DNA from: Elgaria multicarinata webbii
Taxonomy: Eukaryota; Chordata; Lepidosauria; Squamata; Anguidae
Direction of reading: 5' to 3'
Assembly (NCBI RefSeq): GCF_023053635.1
Contig: NC_086176.1
Location: forward strand, 70,752,536-70,816,535
DNA: 64,000 nucleotides
Shown: piece by piece, positions 23,387 to 37,100 of the stretch
Layout: the number at the start of each line of letters is the position of its first letter
Numbering within the stretch: position 1 is the first letter of the stretch
Position numbers and translations under genes: made by a program
The notes under the pieces: model-generated
The model's input: the letters and a program-made list of their open reading frames with translations, nothing else
Database searches by the model: none
Told to the model about the DNA's origin: nothing

Positions 23387-26300
23387 ACTGTCAGGAGGAG
23401 ACTGAAGATCCATCTCTCTTCAAAGATCAGCTAACAGAATGTAATAACAGCTACTATTAGCCTGAATGAATTTGTGAGTAGTCTGAAAAAAAAACCAGAC
23501 ATGCAGATTATATAACACCATTTGACTAAGGTAGCCCAGGAAGTGTAATACCTTTTGGATAGTGTTACACTTCCTCCTAAGGATCAGTTCACAGTCTGGG
23601 GGAGCTGTTAGATCCAGCTTTATCTTTGGAGGCTCACATGGCATGTACCATCTTTCAGTTTCAGCTGGAGTGCCAACTGTAATCACTCTTGGACAGGGAT
23701 ACCTTGGCTATAGGTATCCATGTTCTGGTAACATCTCATCTATTTATTTATTTTATTTATTTATTTATTACATTTCTATACCGCCCAATAGCCGGAGCTC
23801 TCTGGTTACTGAAATACACTGTATATGGGGCTTCCTTTGAAAACTGTTTGGAAGCTTCAGTTAGGGAAAAGATACCACAGCTGGACTAGACCAGACATTC
23901 AGAACATATCTTGCCAGCCTTCCAAGCACAATTAAAGTGGCTTAAAGCTCTTTATGACCATTGGTCTCTGTATAAACCAGTCCAAATATTGAGATATTCC
24001 TCAGAGACCCTTGTTCAGATTCCTCTGTCTTAAAGATGAGGCAGTTGGTGACCTGAGAAAGGTCTTATTGTTGTGCTCCATCAGGGAATCCATCATTTGT
24101 CCTTGGTGACATGTAAGGTGAGGATGCTTGGTGTGGTCAAAATGGCTGGATCAAGTCTGGAATTTAGGTTATGTTTCAGGACATCGGTCAGCAATCCTGG
24201 ACCTAGAGAACTGACAAGTTACTCATGCCGAGTCTGAGAGCAACTGGCAGGCTTTTATAGTTAGGCCAGAGTCTCTCTAGAAACTTCACCCCTTCAGGTG
24301 CTGCATCTGGCTGTTAAAGGTCCAGTAGCCTCTTCCTGCAAGCATTGACTTCTCCTAGGGAATGAAGGTTGAAGAAGGGAGGAGCCAGTTGAGGACTGCT
24401 CTCCATGGTCCTCCTATTCCCTAGAGGAGTCCAAAGTCCATTCTTCCAAGTCAGAGAGTAGTGGCACTTCCTGGGGATTGTGTGGATAGTACATAGGGTC
24501 TGAGGCTGCAGGCCCCATTTTAGAAGGACCAGGAATTGGTTCTGATGCCTCCCCAGAGTCAATGTCACTGGAGGCTTCAGTCTCTGAGGGATGCCAGTCC
24601 TAGGCCATGACATTATTTGGTGGTAGAACTGCATTTCTGGAATCATTTAAGAAGGACTGTGGCTCAGTAGTCGAGCACATTCTTTGCATGCAGAAGTTTG
24701 CAGATTCAATGTCTGGCATTCCAGGCAAGGCTTGACAAACTCCTGCCTGAATCCCTGGGGAGGCACTGCTAATCAGTGTCAACAATGCTAGGGTAGATGG
24801 ACCAATAGTGTAAGGTAGCTTCCTATGTTTCTATTTCCCCAGGAATGCTTACCTGCCACCAACTTTATTGTACTTTCAACATGTGTGAAGACTTTTTTCT
24901 TTCTTTCTTTCTTTTTGCCAAGGCTTTTTTAGATGCTGTTTTAAGTTGCGTTCTTGTTCTTACTTGGTCCTGGTCTTTATCTGAGATCCGTGATAATAGC
25001 ACCCTGAGATCCCATTAATAACAGGGTGCGATACAAATGTTTTAATCAATAAATAAGTAAATTTGTGTGTGGGGGGGTGTTTTCTGTTCTGCTGTTTTAT
25101 AATAAATGGTTGCATACATTGTTTTACTTGGTTGTTTTAATCTATTTGTCAGCAGCTCTGAGAACTCTTTGGGGTGGATTTAGTTCAATATATATTGAGT
25201 TTTAAATAAGAGGATACTGACAATAGAGGGGTTCTTGGAAGCATTACATACATGACAAATGTGCTGGAAAACAATGTGAGAAAGACAGAAGAAGTCTGCA
25301 TGTTTAGCAAAAACCAAAGGAGAGGGGGAGGTATGGCAAGAGTTCTCAAATTTCTAAATTGATAGCAGAAAACCCTCCACCAAGAATTTGGGGGATTTTT
25401 TATCCTGGACAAGTTGTACCGACCTTTTCATTAGTCAGGGAAACTATACTAGGTATGTCTATTCAAGTTATAAATAGATGTTGGCTTTTCTGAATTAACT
25501 GTATTATTGAAGGACAACTACAAATGCTTCTTTTATTGGATATGTTTTCCAACAGGTCTATAAAACTGAATATTCTACTTGCTTTAAATAAATTCTGGTA
25601 AGAAGATAAAAGGTCTGATACAATCAAAATGAAAAGTCAGTGGATCTTACCCAAGGATTTTAGCACAATCATCGTAATATTTCATAGAGTTCTTCACAAA
25701 ACTGAAGCCATTGACGTCACAGACATAGGATTGTCCATTTGCACGCAACAGATCAAAGCCACAAACTGTTTGCTGTTAGGAAAAGAAATCATATATTCAA
25801 AAGTTTTCAAAGGCTCATGCATTCATGTTTAAATCTCAGGTAATAATCTATAGCAAAACTGAACACCCAAATAAAACTCATGTGTTACTAGTCATGTGTT
25901 ACTTCAGGTCAAATCCTACTCTATCAAATGTATTTAAATGTATAGCCTGCCATGTAGGCTCATTACAGAATTTCTAAAAGGTACCTTCCTCTGGATTTTG
26001 CACCCTTTCAACAGCTTGTCCTTTATTCTATCCGTTTTAAAGCACAGAGATACAATTACTATTTACCATTTTTTTAAAAAAACTAGCTAAATGTCTTTCA
26101 TTTAGCTAGATTTTTAGCTAGAGAGCTTCGGCTATTGGGTGGTATAAAATGCAATAAATAAATTTTAAATTGTGTTTATAAAGTAGCATATATATTGATG
26201 AAGGGGTCAGTTGGAGCAGTCAAGCAAATGTAGGTCAAACACGTGATAAAAAGGCACCTCACATTTGTGTAATATAGGCTTTATATTACACATATAATAT

Positions 26301-28036
26301 AGGCTTTTTTAATGAACATCTTTCTTAGTCAAAGAGAAAGTCAGGAAGATAACAACTCTAGGGCAACTCAAAACTAGGAGTTGTCCTCTGTGTTGACCAA
26401 GGATAAGTTTTTTAATCTTTATCTGTTAAGAAATAGTTCCAGATAGCAAACAATTAATTTCAGCTTTATACTAGGTCTTTGTATTACCTTAAAAGCCAGG
26501 CATACTTTCCAAGCAATCAGCTTCTCCCTTGCATTAAGGATCACTGGATACCTGACTTCTTTCCCTTCACTGTCTCGCTCTACTTTCCCATCCAGAGCCG
26601 GAGATTTACGAGCTTCTGCATGGGCATAGTCTGGACCTACAGTGTATACCTTTAGTCGGGGAAAAAAAACAGAATAAAGAGCATTCTTTCTTTAAGTACT
26701 TCACATTCTCATCTCATAGCCAGTAGTGCATTATGTTACAAGCCTTTCCTAAGCTAATCTTGTTGAAAGTGTATTATTACAGGCCCATTTAGTTAGTAGA
26801 GCATCTAATAAGATGACTCCAAAGAATATGTAACCAGCTCTATATGCCCAAAGGGAATTAGATTTGTTTTTCCTTTAAAACTATGGGCGTCCCCTGTCCC
26901 TGTCACATGGCAACCAGTTTATATACTGTGGGGAGTTAACAAAGCAGTTTGCGATATGACATGGGATAAGTTCTTCAACGAAAAATGTAAAACTTTCCTT
27001 TGGCACACCTAAAGTAACTGTCTGGATCATAGCTTTTGTATAACATGAACTACCAAAGAACTAAAGGTCACATGATTATTTGTTTGGATCACATCATGTC
27101 TATATTATTTATCAAATCTGAAAATACTCAATTTTAAAAGGCCTCATACCAATCTCTTACTGGAATTCTCCTACGTCGAAGTCTTATACATTTTGGTTAC
27201 AAACAATAAATTTGCAGTAAAAATGCAAATTCAGCTAGATGCTTGCAAAACTGCCCCATGGTTACTAGAGACAACTTTTTCCATATTGCACAGATCAACC
27301 TAAATGACTTCAACTACACATAGGTCCATCCATAAATACACTGAATTGGTTCTAGGTTCCAGATTAAATGTGGTTTGTTGTTTATTCGTTCATTCGCTTC
27401 CAACTCTTCGTGACTTCATGGACCAGCCCACACCAGAGCTTTCTGTCAGCCGTCGCCACCCCTAGCTCCCCCAAGGTCAAATGTAGTACTACCTTGGAAA
27501 TAACTTTCTTAAAATATAAAGTGTGTTTAGGATTGAAATATTATGAATAATTTATTTTCAGGACAAAAGTAATTATCAAATTACATGTTTGGAAAACACC
27601 AAGGCAGCGCATTTATCGGCTATTTCTATCATAGAGGTGCTTATACTATAACTATTTGATAGCAAATAATAGTACCTAAAGAGATACACAAAATAGAAAT
27701 TCTTTCCTTTTCCCTGGAGAAAACAAAACATTATATCTGAACTATTTCAAATTGAATAATAGCAATGCTTCAGGCAGAGATAAATACTTTACATCTAAAG
27801 CTGCTGAGTCGCTTATGCACTTGATTGTTCTACATATAAACCAGAATATACAGTTGTCAAACCTTCACATCAGTGCCATCTGTAGGCATGAATTCCTCAT
27901 AGATGTATGAACCAGTTTTCCTCACACTGCTTTCAGGGGAATATACACTGCTTCTGCTGCCAATCTGAAACACAAACCTTTCCATCAATATTACTTTAGA
28001 CTAAGACAAAGAATTCTTAGCTCAATAAATAATCTA

Positions 28037-28135
<99 letters not shown>

Positions 28136-31100
28136 ACACTCAATCACATTCTTCAACATTTTGGATAGTAAAACAAAGATTTTATCAAAACAAAACAAAA
28201 AGTTTAGAGGGATTTGAAAGTGCTGAAATATTTTAAAAAGAACTATCTGGATAGCTGGCTATCCTATGACCTGCAGTAGACCCATAAGCCTCTTTGGGGA
28301 GATGGCCTGAGATTGTGGGTCATCGAAATAGGGGACAAACATTCTACAAGTACAGGATACTCTGCCCCCTCCAAAACTCCATATTCAGTGTCGAACTTTG
28401 ACATTCCATTTATTGATAGGAAGAGAGGGGTGATTTGTTAAACTCCAATAATGCTGCTGGTGTGCCTAAGGCACATGAGATGGGGGCAGGATTTGAGGCA
28501 GGTTGCCAAATCAGTGTGTTGGATTTTATGAAATGCCCATTACCAGGCTAACCAATGTTTGTATATAGGAATTTTGATATTAGTGCAGAATTGTTTGGTT
28601 TCATTTTCCCCAGTATACTGATTTTTTTCTAGAATTTTTAAATTGAAATATTAGAATTATGGCTTGGATATTAACTTTTCTTCCATGGATAAAACAATCT
28701 ACAGTTACAGAAAGGGGTTTTCCCACTTCCCTCTTCCTTCTGCATCCCTCTACAACTCCCTTAAAAAACTGTTTCTGTTTCTGGAAGACCTCTTGGAAGT
28801 TGGTGGAAATTGTCCCCTTCCTCTTACATGGAGTAGCAACCTAGGCTCCAAGCATACATCTTGAAATGATCTGTTATTGATATGGCACTATTGATATATT
28901 AAATGATGCTGGCATTATTGAAATACTTGTTGGTGATAGTATGTTTTATGCTTTCCTGTAAATGCTGTTTCCATTTCATATGTTCTAAGATGCTTTGAAC
29001 AGAATTTCTTTTGTGAAAAGATAGAATGCACACTAAAGTCTAATCTAATCTTAAACCTTACATCACTTGCTTATTTCTATATTACAGGTCAATCCATAAC
29101 TTTAGCCCTGTGTTCAGGCTTTCTTGAATAAGTGAGAATGAAAATGGGGTAGACAGTTGGGGCCATGCAAGCTGGCTCCACCCCCTTTAAGTCAAACCCT
29201 GCTATGTTGAATTGGCAAGGCCTGAAAAGGAGTTCTACCTGTGTTTTCTTCAACGCAAATAGAACTTTGCACATAATTGGTTACACTAATAAGGCATGGG
29301 GAGTTCTATTCAGGCTCAAGGGGATACAAGTAGAACTCCCTTTCAGGCCATACTGCCTCAATATGGCAAGGAGAAGAGGGCAGGGAAAGCACCCCCAAAG
29401 ACGTAGAGGGAAGGATCAATGTGCATGGCCCTGACTCTTTACTCTCTTTAAACCCTCTTTCATTCAGGCAAAAGCCTGAACAGGCCTTATGTTATTCGTC
29501 TGTTAATTATTTCTATATTCACAGTTACATACCTCTTTCCCATCCCCATTTCACACTACATACCTGTCTCTACTACGTTAGAGACCTCGGGTCCTCCAGA
29601 TGTTTTGGACTTCAACTCCCATCAGCCCCAACTAGCACGGACAAAGATTAGAAATGCTGGGTGTTGCAGTCCAAAACATCTGGAAGGTACCAGGTTGGGG
29701 AAGGCCGTTATGGAGAATGGGTCAAGACCAATGTATACAAATTACCAGCAGTGTTCCAAATAATGTTATTTACAACTAGCTGATATACCCAGCGTTGCTC
29801 GGCCCCCTAAGATATGTTTGTAAGATAATCATCTTAAAGTAGTAGACCGGTGCTTGACCTGTGAGTTAACTTTTAATCAAATTATATTTGTTTCATTTTT
29901 TCCTCTCTCACTCTCACAACAACCCTGCAAGGTAGGCTGATGCTAGGCCTGTGAGGTAACTTTAAAACAAATTAAATTTGTTTCCTTCTCTCTCTCTCTC
30001 TCTCTCACCCCCTTACGAATGGCCAGGGCTGCCTTGAAGCTGCCGCCATGATTTTCCTTGTCCCCACAAAAAAAAAAAAAACTCCAACTCCTGGCATGCC
30101 TTTCACCGCGGTGCCTGACTTGCCCAATGGGAATCCTGCCACTGAGACTCACAGGAAGTGAAGTCTGGCCAAGCCAGTCCACACTGCACTGTTCACTTAT
30201 TGACCATAGGAAGGCTATAAGGGAACTGGCTGACTGACTGTTAGCTTGGTTGTCATCGTTGGCAACACACCTAGAGCTGTGCCCTCCTTCTTTCCCACTC
30301 CTGATGTTGCCTAGTGACCAAGACAGTTAGCCAAAGGCACTCTCCCTCCAGACCCAGGAAGGCAAGTCACTACCAGATCATGGCCACCAAAGGCCGATAA
30401 GTCTTTCCTCCCACCCAAGGCATGCAGGGAGTTGTAGGCATAAGCCTAAGTCCCTGAATAACATGTTAATCATTGAACACTGTCTGTGGTGTGGTGGGAG
30501 ACAACTGGAGAGTGAGCCTTCTTAGTTGTGGCACCCTGCTTATGGATTGTTTTCCCCAGGCAGGCTGGCCTTGTGACAGCATGAATGGCTATCCAGTGCC
30601 AAGAGAATGTTTTATATTTTTCCCCAAGGCCTTTTAACTTGATAAGATTATGCTGCATTTTTTCTGTCATAACTAAACCACAACATTCCAAGACAGATGT
30701 AGGAATTACTGAATCAAACTTATGATTTTTATGTAAAAGCCTGACTTTACTATTGAAACAAAAGAGTGAATAGAAGAATGACTGGTAGCTGAGGCTAGAA
30801 TGGAATGGTGGGCAGGGTGAGTGGCAGTTGGAGAAAGCAGGTAGAAGGAGAACAAAGACAGTTAGTGAGTTAGGATTGAGACATAGTGACCTGGCTTACT
30901 AACCCATGCTGTATTTAAAATCAGCCACTCTACATGCCAGTACTACACCTCCTGTCATGCCTTTCACAGACCTCAGGTGCCTGCATCCTCTGAGAGGTGC
31001 TTCCCTCCTCTCGTTGCTGATGCTGCTCATCGTATCGAGGAGTAGCATTCTCAAGGAGGGGAAGTAAGCGATTCTCAGTGGACGTGCTCAGCTCTGGCCA

Positions 31101-34100
31101 AGCCCTGCTGGGACTGCCTCAGCCTGCGCTTCTCATCCACCAGGTGCTGCATCAGGAGCCTGTACTTGAGGGCCGGGCTGGGCACTTGCTCCCTTCATTG
31201 GGCCTGTTTCTGGGCATGTGCAGAATGATTCCCCTTCTCTACTCCCTCTTAAAGGTGAAGGCCATGTGCACACTTCCTCCAGATTCTGAGAAAACAGCAA
31301 TATCAAGACGGGGTTGAGCATGTCCAGAGTTCAACCTCTCAAAGTCATGCCATTGTATCTAGTTATGATTTTAAAACCACACATGGCAGGAGGGAGGAGG
31401 CACCACAAACGGATATGTGGATTGTTTTCTTTTATGTGGAATTGGGTTGACTGCTTGAGACCAATCTTAGGAGTCTGGGTTGTAAAAGGCATGCAGCAGT
31501 CACCCCTCTGTGCACTCACAATGGCTGCCAAAGGCCAGTAAGTCTGGTGTTCCAACCAAGTTGTAGGCATAAGCCTAGGTCTGTAGGCATAAGCATAGGG
31601 TTTTTATAATAAATTCTTTAAAAGTACTGAAAGCCAAAATCTTGTGTTTTCAGATTTTCCTGATACACTGTACAGCCAGACCTATCAGCATGCCAAATTT
31701 CATGTTTCTAACATATCTGGAAGTGGGTAAACATTTCTGGACATACATCACACACACATACTTTCTGCTTTATATGTAGAAGATGTAACTCTCAGAATTG
31801 AATAAGTTAGCTTTCTCTCCCCCATCCTAAAGCTATTCTCTTTTTACGTTAAAAAAAGAGTTGAACATGATTATTATTGATAAGTTTAGCCTAGTCTCAC
31901 TTTTCGAAAGAGCCTCTGACTTCCACCACCAGCAGATGTTGGATAATAAATATACACGTTGTGGTCCTCAGCGCTAACAGGTTTTTCCACAAAAGGCTTT
32001 GGGAAAACTTCTCCATTCACCTCCACATGATCTTCTCCTTCAATCAAATTGCATTCTGGAAATAGACATGAAGTACAGACTTCAGACTGGGTCACAAGTA
32101 AGAAATCAAAATTCCATCACAATTGGGACCCTCATACTTTTAGTAGCTTTATGATGTGTCATGCTACGCATTCACGAACAAAACCTTTATAGCATGGCTG
32201 GTTTAGAAAAAGAAGCATAATGCTAAATGCAAGTTGCTTACCTGTAACTGTAGTTCGAGTGGTCATCTGTGCAGTCACATATATGGGCTCTGTGCCTGTG
32301 CTGAGCTAACATCGGAAGACTTCTATAGCTGAGAGTAATTCTTGCAGGAACCCTCCCCCGCTCCGTAGTGCGCATGCCCAGGAGGGTTCCCGCCCAGTCC
32401 CCAGTTCTCCTGAGACAAAGCCTCATGACTGAGGAATAGTAAATTAATAACAACAATAGTAACACTACACCGTAGCGGGGACGGCGGGTGGGTTGTGTGA
32501 CTGCACAGATGACCACTCGAAGAACTACAGTTACAGGTAAGCAACTTGCATTTCTTCTTCGTGGTCTCTATGCATCACACATATGGGTGATTAACAAGCT
32601 GACTTACCGGAGGTGGGTAAGTGTCAGTGTAGAATAGAAGAAAGGACAGCCCATCCAAAGGCACAGTTGGCTCCAACCTGTAGTGCCTGATGAAGGTCGT
32701 AGATTTTGACCATGTGGCTACCCAGCACAAATCAGGTAATGAGATTCCCCTCTCAAATGCAGATGATGACGCCACAACTCTTGTGGAATGTGCCTTAATG
32801 GTCTTAGGGGTTTCCAACTCATAGCTAGCTCATATGCTAATATTATAGTTTGCACTATCCAAGATGATAGCCTTTGCTTTAAGACAGGAAGACCCTTCTT
32901 GGTCCCACCATAGCAAATGAACAAGCGCTGAGATTGTCGAATAGACTCTGTGCGCGATTTATAGAACGCCAGGGCTCGGCGTACATCCAGTGTATGTAGG
33001 GATAGTTCAAGATCAGACGTAGGAGATGGAAAAAATGCTGGGACTACTATGACTTGACTGACATGAAATGAAGATATAACCTTGGGCAAGAACTGCAGGT
33101 CTGGTCGAAGGACTGCTTTATCAAGAGCCCATATGTGTGATGCACAGAGACCACGATGAAGAACCAGATACGGTTCATCCACTCTAAGCGTGGAGAGTTC
33201 AATAGCCCTTCTAGTCATGGTGATAGCTATCAGAAAAACAACTTTGAGTGTTAATAAGCATAGACCTGTAGTAGCCTGTGGTTCAAAGGGCTTTGAGAGT
33301 AATGCATGTAGTATGACAGACAGACTCCATGAGTCTGGAGATTTTGTAGGAGGTTTTGTAGGAGGATGCAAGTTAAGGTAACCCTTTAAAAACTTTTTAA
33401 CTGTGGGATGGGAGAAAACTGAAAATGCATCCACCTTGTTGTGACATGCAGAAATTGCAGCCAAATAAACTTTGAGTGAAGAAAATTTCAAACCTTTATG
33501 TATTAAACTTAACATAAACAATAAAATAGTATCAATAGAACAATCAATTGGGTCTGAGTTGTTCATTATAACAAACTGTGTGAAAAGGTTCCATTTCCTT
33601 TCGTATGATATTTTAGTTGACGGTCTTAGTGCTGCATCCAGAACTGTCTAGATTTCAGGTAAGTAGGAGTCCCGGTTTACATTGGTATTAGTCTCCATGC
33701 CATCAAATGCAGTGAGTTGAGGTCTGGGTGATGAACCCGTCCTTGACTGTGACACAACAGGTCCTGTCTGTGGCAGACGATAAAAGTGTCCTTGAGACCT
33801 GTCCAGAAGAGAAGTGAACCAGGTCTGCCTGACCCACCAAGGAGCTATTAGGATGCAGTTTGTGTTGTCCCTTATCAATTTCCCTACTATCTTCGTGAGG
33901 ATAGGGAATGGTGGGAACAGATAAAGAAATTCTTGTATCCAATTGAACAGGAACACATCTCCCATTGAATCTGCTCCTATCCCTGCTCTGCTGCAAAATT
34001 TTCTGCATACTGTGTTTTGGCTCGTTGCAAACAGGTCGATAGATGGGGTCCCCCATCGATGGAAGATACTGTTGATTACATGCAGATATATTTGCCACTC

Positions 34101-37100
34101 GTGGGCAGTGGACATAGCCCTGCTCAGTTGATCCACTAATTGGTTATGCTCTCCCGCAATGTGTACTGCAGTTATGGTGATTCCTCTGGGAATACACCAT
34201 TCTATGATTTGGATTGTCAAATATACAAGGGGCAAAGACCTGGTTCTTCCCTGCTTGTTCAGATGAAATACAACCGTGGTATTGTCCGAAGTTACTTGAA
34301 CGTGTTGACCACGCATCGAGTGCTTTTTGAACAGCTAACAGTTGTTTGCACCTGTCCTTGCTTGACCAAAGTCCTTGCACTTTTAGATGATTGTAGTGTG
34401 CTCCCCACCCTGTGGTGGATGCGTCTGTGGTGACAATTCCTGTAGGTGTTGGGAGAAAAGGAATACCTGTTCTTAGATTTCGAGGCAGAGTCCACCACAA
34501 GAGTGACCTGGTTACTTGTACAGGTACCCAGAGGTTGACGTGTCTCACGTTTCTTGTGGGATTGAAGGCCCTCGTAAACCAAAGTTGCATTGTTCACATT
34601 TTTAACCGAGCAAAAGGCACAACCATGGTCGTGGCCACCATGAGCCATAACATCCGTTGTATGGTGATAGCTTTGACCTTGCTGCGGCACATGATCTTGC
34701 GCGCCAGATGTATGATGGTCCTTTCTCTTTCTACAGGTAGGAAGGCCTTGGCACAATCTGCATTGAGGATGGCTCCTATGAATTTTATGGATTTCACTGG
34801 TGATAGGTAAGTTTTTTTGTTGTTTACATATAGGTCTAGATCCGTTAATAGACTCTGGATAACAGTCAGGTCCTTGGCTAATGACTGGCGCGAGGTTCCC
34901 ACTATGAGCCAATCGTTTTGTTGTCTTAGAAAGGCACACGACAGCCATACATTTCGTGAGGACTTGTGGGGCTGTTGAGAGTCCAAAAGGAAGGACAGTG
35001 AATTGGAAAACGTAGTCGCCTATGGCAAAGCGCAGATATTTCTGGCTGTGATGGTGTATATCAATGTGGAAATAGGCGTCCTTTAAATCGATTGAGGCAA
35101 ACCAGGCTTGTTCTATTAGAAGAGGGAGAATTGAAGCAAGGGATATCATTCGAAATCTTTTTGTAGTTATGAAAGAATTTACATCCCGAAAGTCTAAAAT
35201 GGGTCTGAGGCCGCCATCCTTCTTTGCTACTGTAAAATACCGGGAGTAGAACCCTTGAAGTTGATGGGCCGTTGGTACTGGTATGATGGCACCTTTGGCA
35301 AGAAGGACATAGACATCTTTGTTTAAAGGCATTGTTGGAGGTGTTATGCACATGATGCCCAATGGAGGTGCATCGAACTCTATGCGATAGCCTTGGGCAA
35401 TGATGGAAAGTACCCAAGTGTCTGATGTTATATGTTTCCAAGTGGGGAGAAACCTTGACAGTCGGTGACCAAATGGTGTAGGGTTGATGTCGTGTGGAAT
35501 GCAGTCAAAGACGTCGTTTGTCATTGAAATCAGTCTTTCGCCTTTGGTACCTAGGGCGAGAAGATGGAAATTGTCCCTTATTTTGCCTCTATTGTTGATT
35601 GTTGTTTATTCGTTTAGTCGCTTCCGACTCTTCGTGACTTCATGGACCAGCCCACGCCAGAGCTTTCTGTCGGCTGTCGCCATCCCTAGCTCCCCCAAGG
35701 TCAAGTCTGTCACCTCCAGAATATCATCCATCCATCTTGCCCTTGGTCGGCCCCTCTTCCTTTTGCCTTCCACTTTCCCTAGCATCAGCCTCTTCTCCAG
35801 GGTATCCTGTCTCAGTTTTGTTGAAATCTAGGGCGATCATTCTGGTATCGTTGGTATTGTGAGTGTGGCTGGCGGTACCAGCATCTAGGTTTAAATTGTT
35901 GAGGATTAACGCCAATTCCCATCTTTTTTGCTGTGACTTTGGCCTTCTGGACATTGTCCATCTCTTCATCCATTTTGGAGTTAAATAGGCCTAACTCATC
36001 AAAAGGCAAATCTTCTATGCGGGTCCTAGCTTCTTAGGACAAGCCTGCTGATTTTAGCCATGTGTGGCGCCTAAGTGCCACTGCTCCAGTCATTACTTTT
36101 GCCCCGCAATCGGTTTGGTGTTTAGCAGTGTTTAATTCCTGCTTAGCCAGCTTTATGGCCTCATCAGAAAGTACTTGGGCAAGTTCTCATTGGTCATCAG
36201 TGAGGTTGGTGCATAATGATGCTATTTTCTCTAGCAAAAACACCTGATACCTTGCCATTGTTGCAGGATAGTTAGAGACTTTCAAGCTCAAGGATGCTGA
36301 GGAATAAAATCACCTTCCCATAAGGTCCAGTCTTCTGCCCTCTTTATCTACTGGTGCAGTATGAATACGTTGTGATCTGCTTTGGGCAGATTCCACAATT
36401 GTGCGAGAATAAGAATCCTGCATCTTTTGCAAGGACTTTATACATATTGTCTAGCCTTTTTGAGGTCGGAGGCAGAGATGCTGGTGATTTCCATGATTCT
36501 TGGATCTTTTCCAGTAACGTGGACGAGTAAGGTATGGCTATTGGAAGCGTTGTTTCCGTGTGTAAAACATCAAAAATAGGATCTGAATTGGATTCGACAG
36601 GTTGAGAAGTCTGCAATCCCAGTGATTGAGCCATTCTTTGTATCTGGTCAGAGAAATTGGCCAAATCCTCAGAGGGGGAGATGGGCTCTTGTGACCTTAC
36701 TGCTGTTTCTGGTGATGGAGTCGATGGGGCAATAGAAGATTGCAATGCACTGTCTGACTGGTAATCATCAGTCGGTGAAGGAGACGTTCGGATAACTATA
36801 GTCTCTGCCTGCGGTAACAAAGTTGGGTCTGGTTGTGGTAGAACCAACGGTCTAACTTGTGCTTGAGAAGCTATAGGCTGGTGCTGTCTCAATGGGGAAC
36901 GTCGTGGAGCTGGTAGCTGCGGTGGAGGGAGAGCAAGCTCCTGTTCATGGTACGGAGCTGGAGACGGTATCGTGCGCTGTGGTGAACGCTGATAATGATG
37001 CCTATACTGATCTCGGTGGCAAAAGCAATCTCCCCTATCTCGGGTACAGCTGGACGGTACCGTCCAATTCGATCTCCTATCCCAGTCCGACATCGGGGAT

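Noticed and set aside
24653-24725. Possible tRNA-Ala gene
   Set aside because: The A- and B-box-like parts are present, but pairing in the stems is poor and a SINE body follows directly. It is a SINE.
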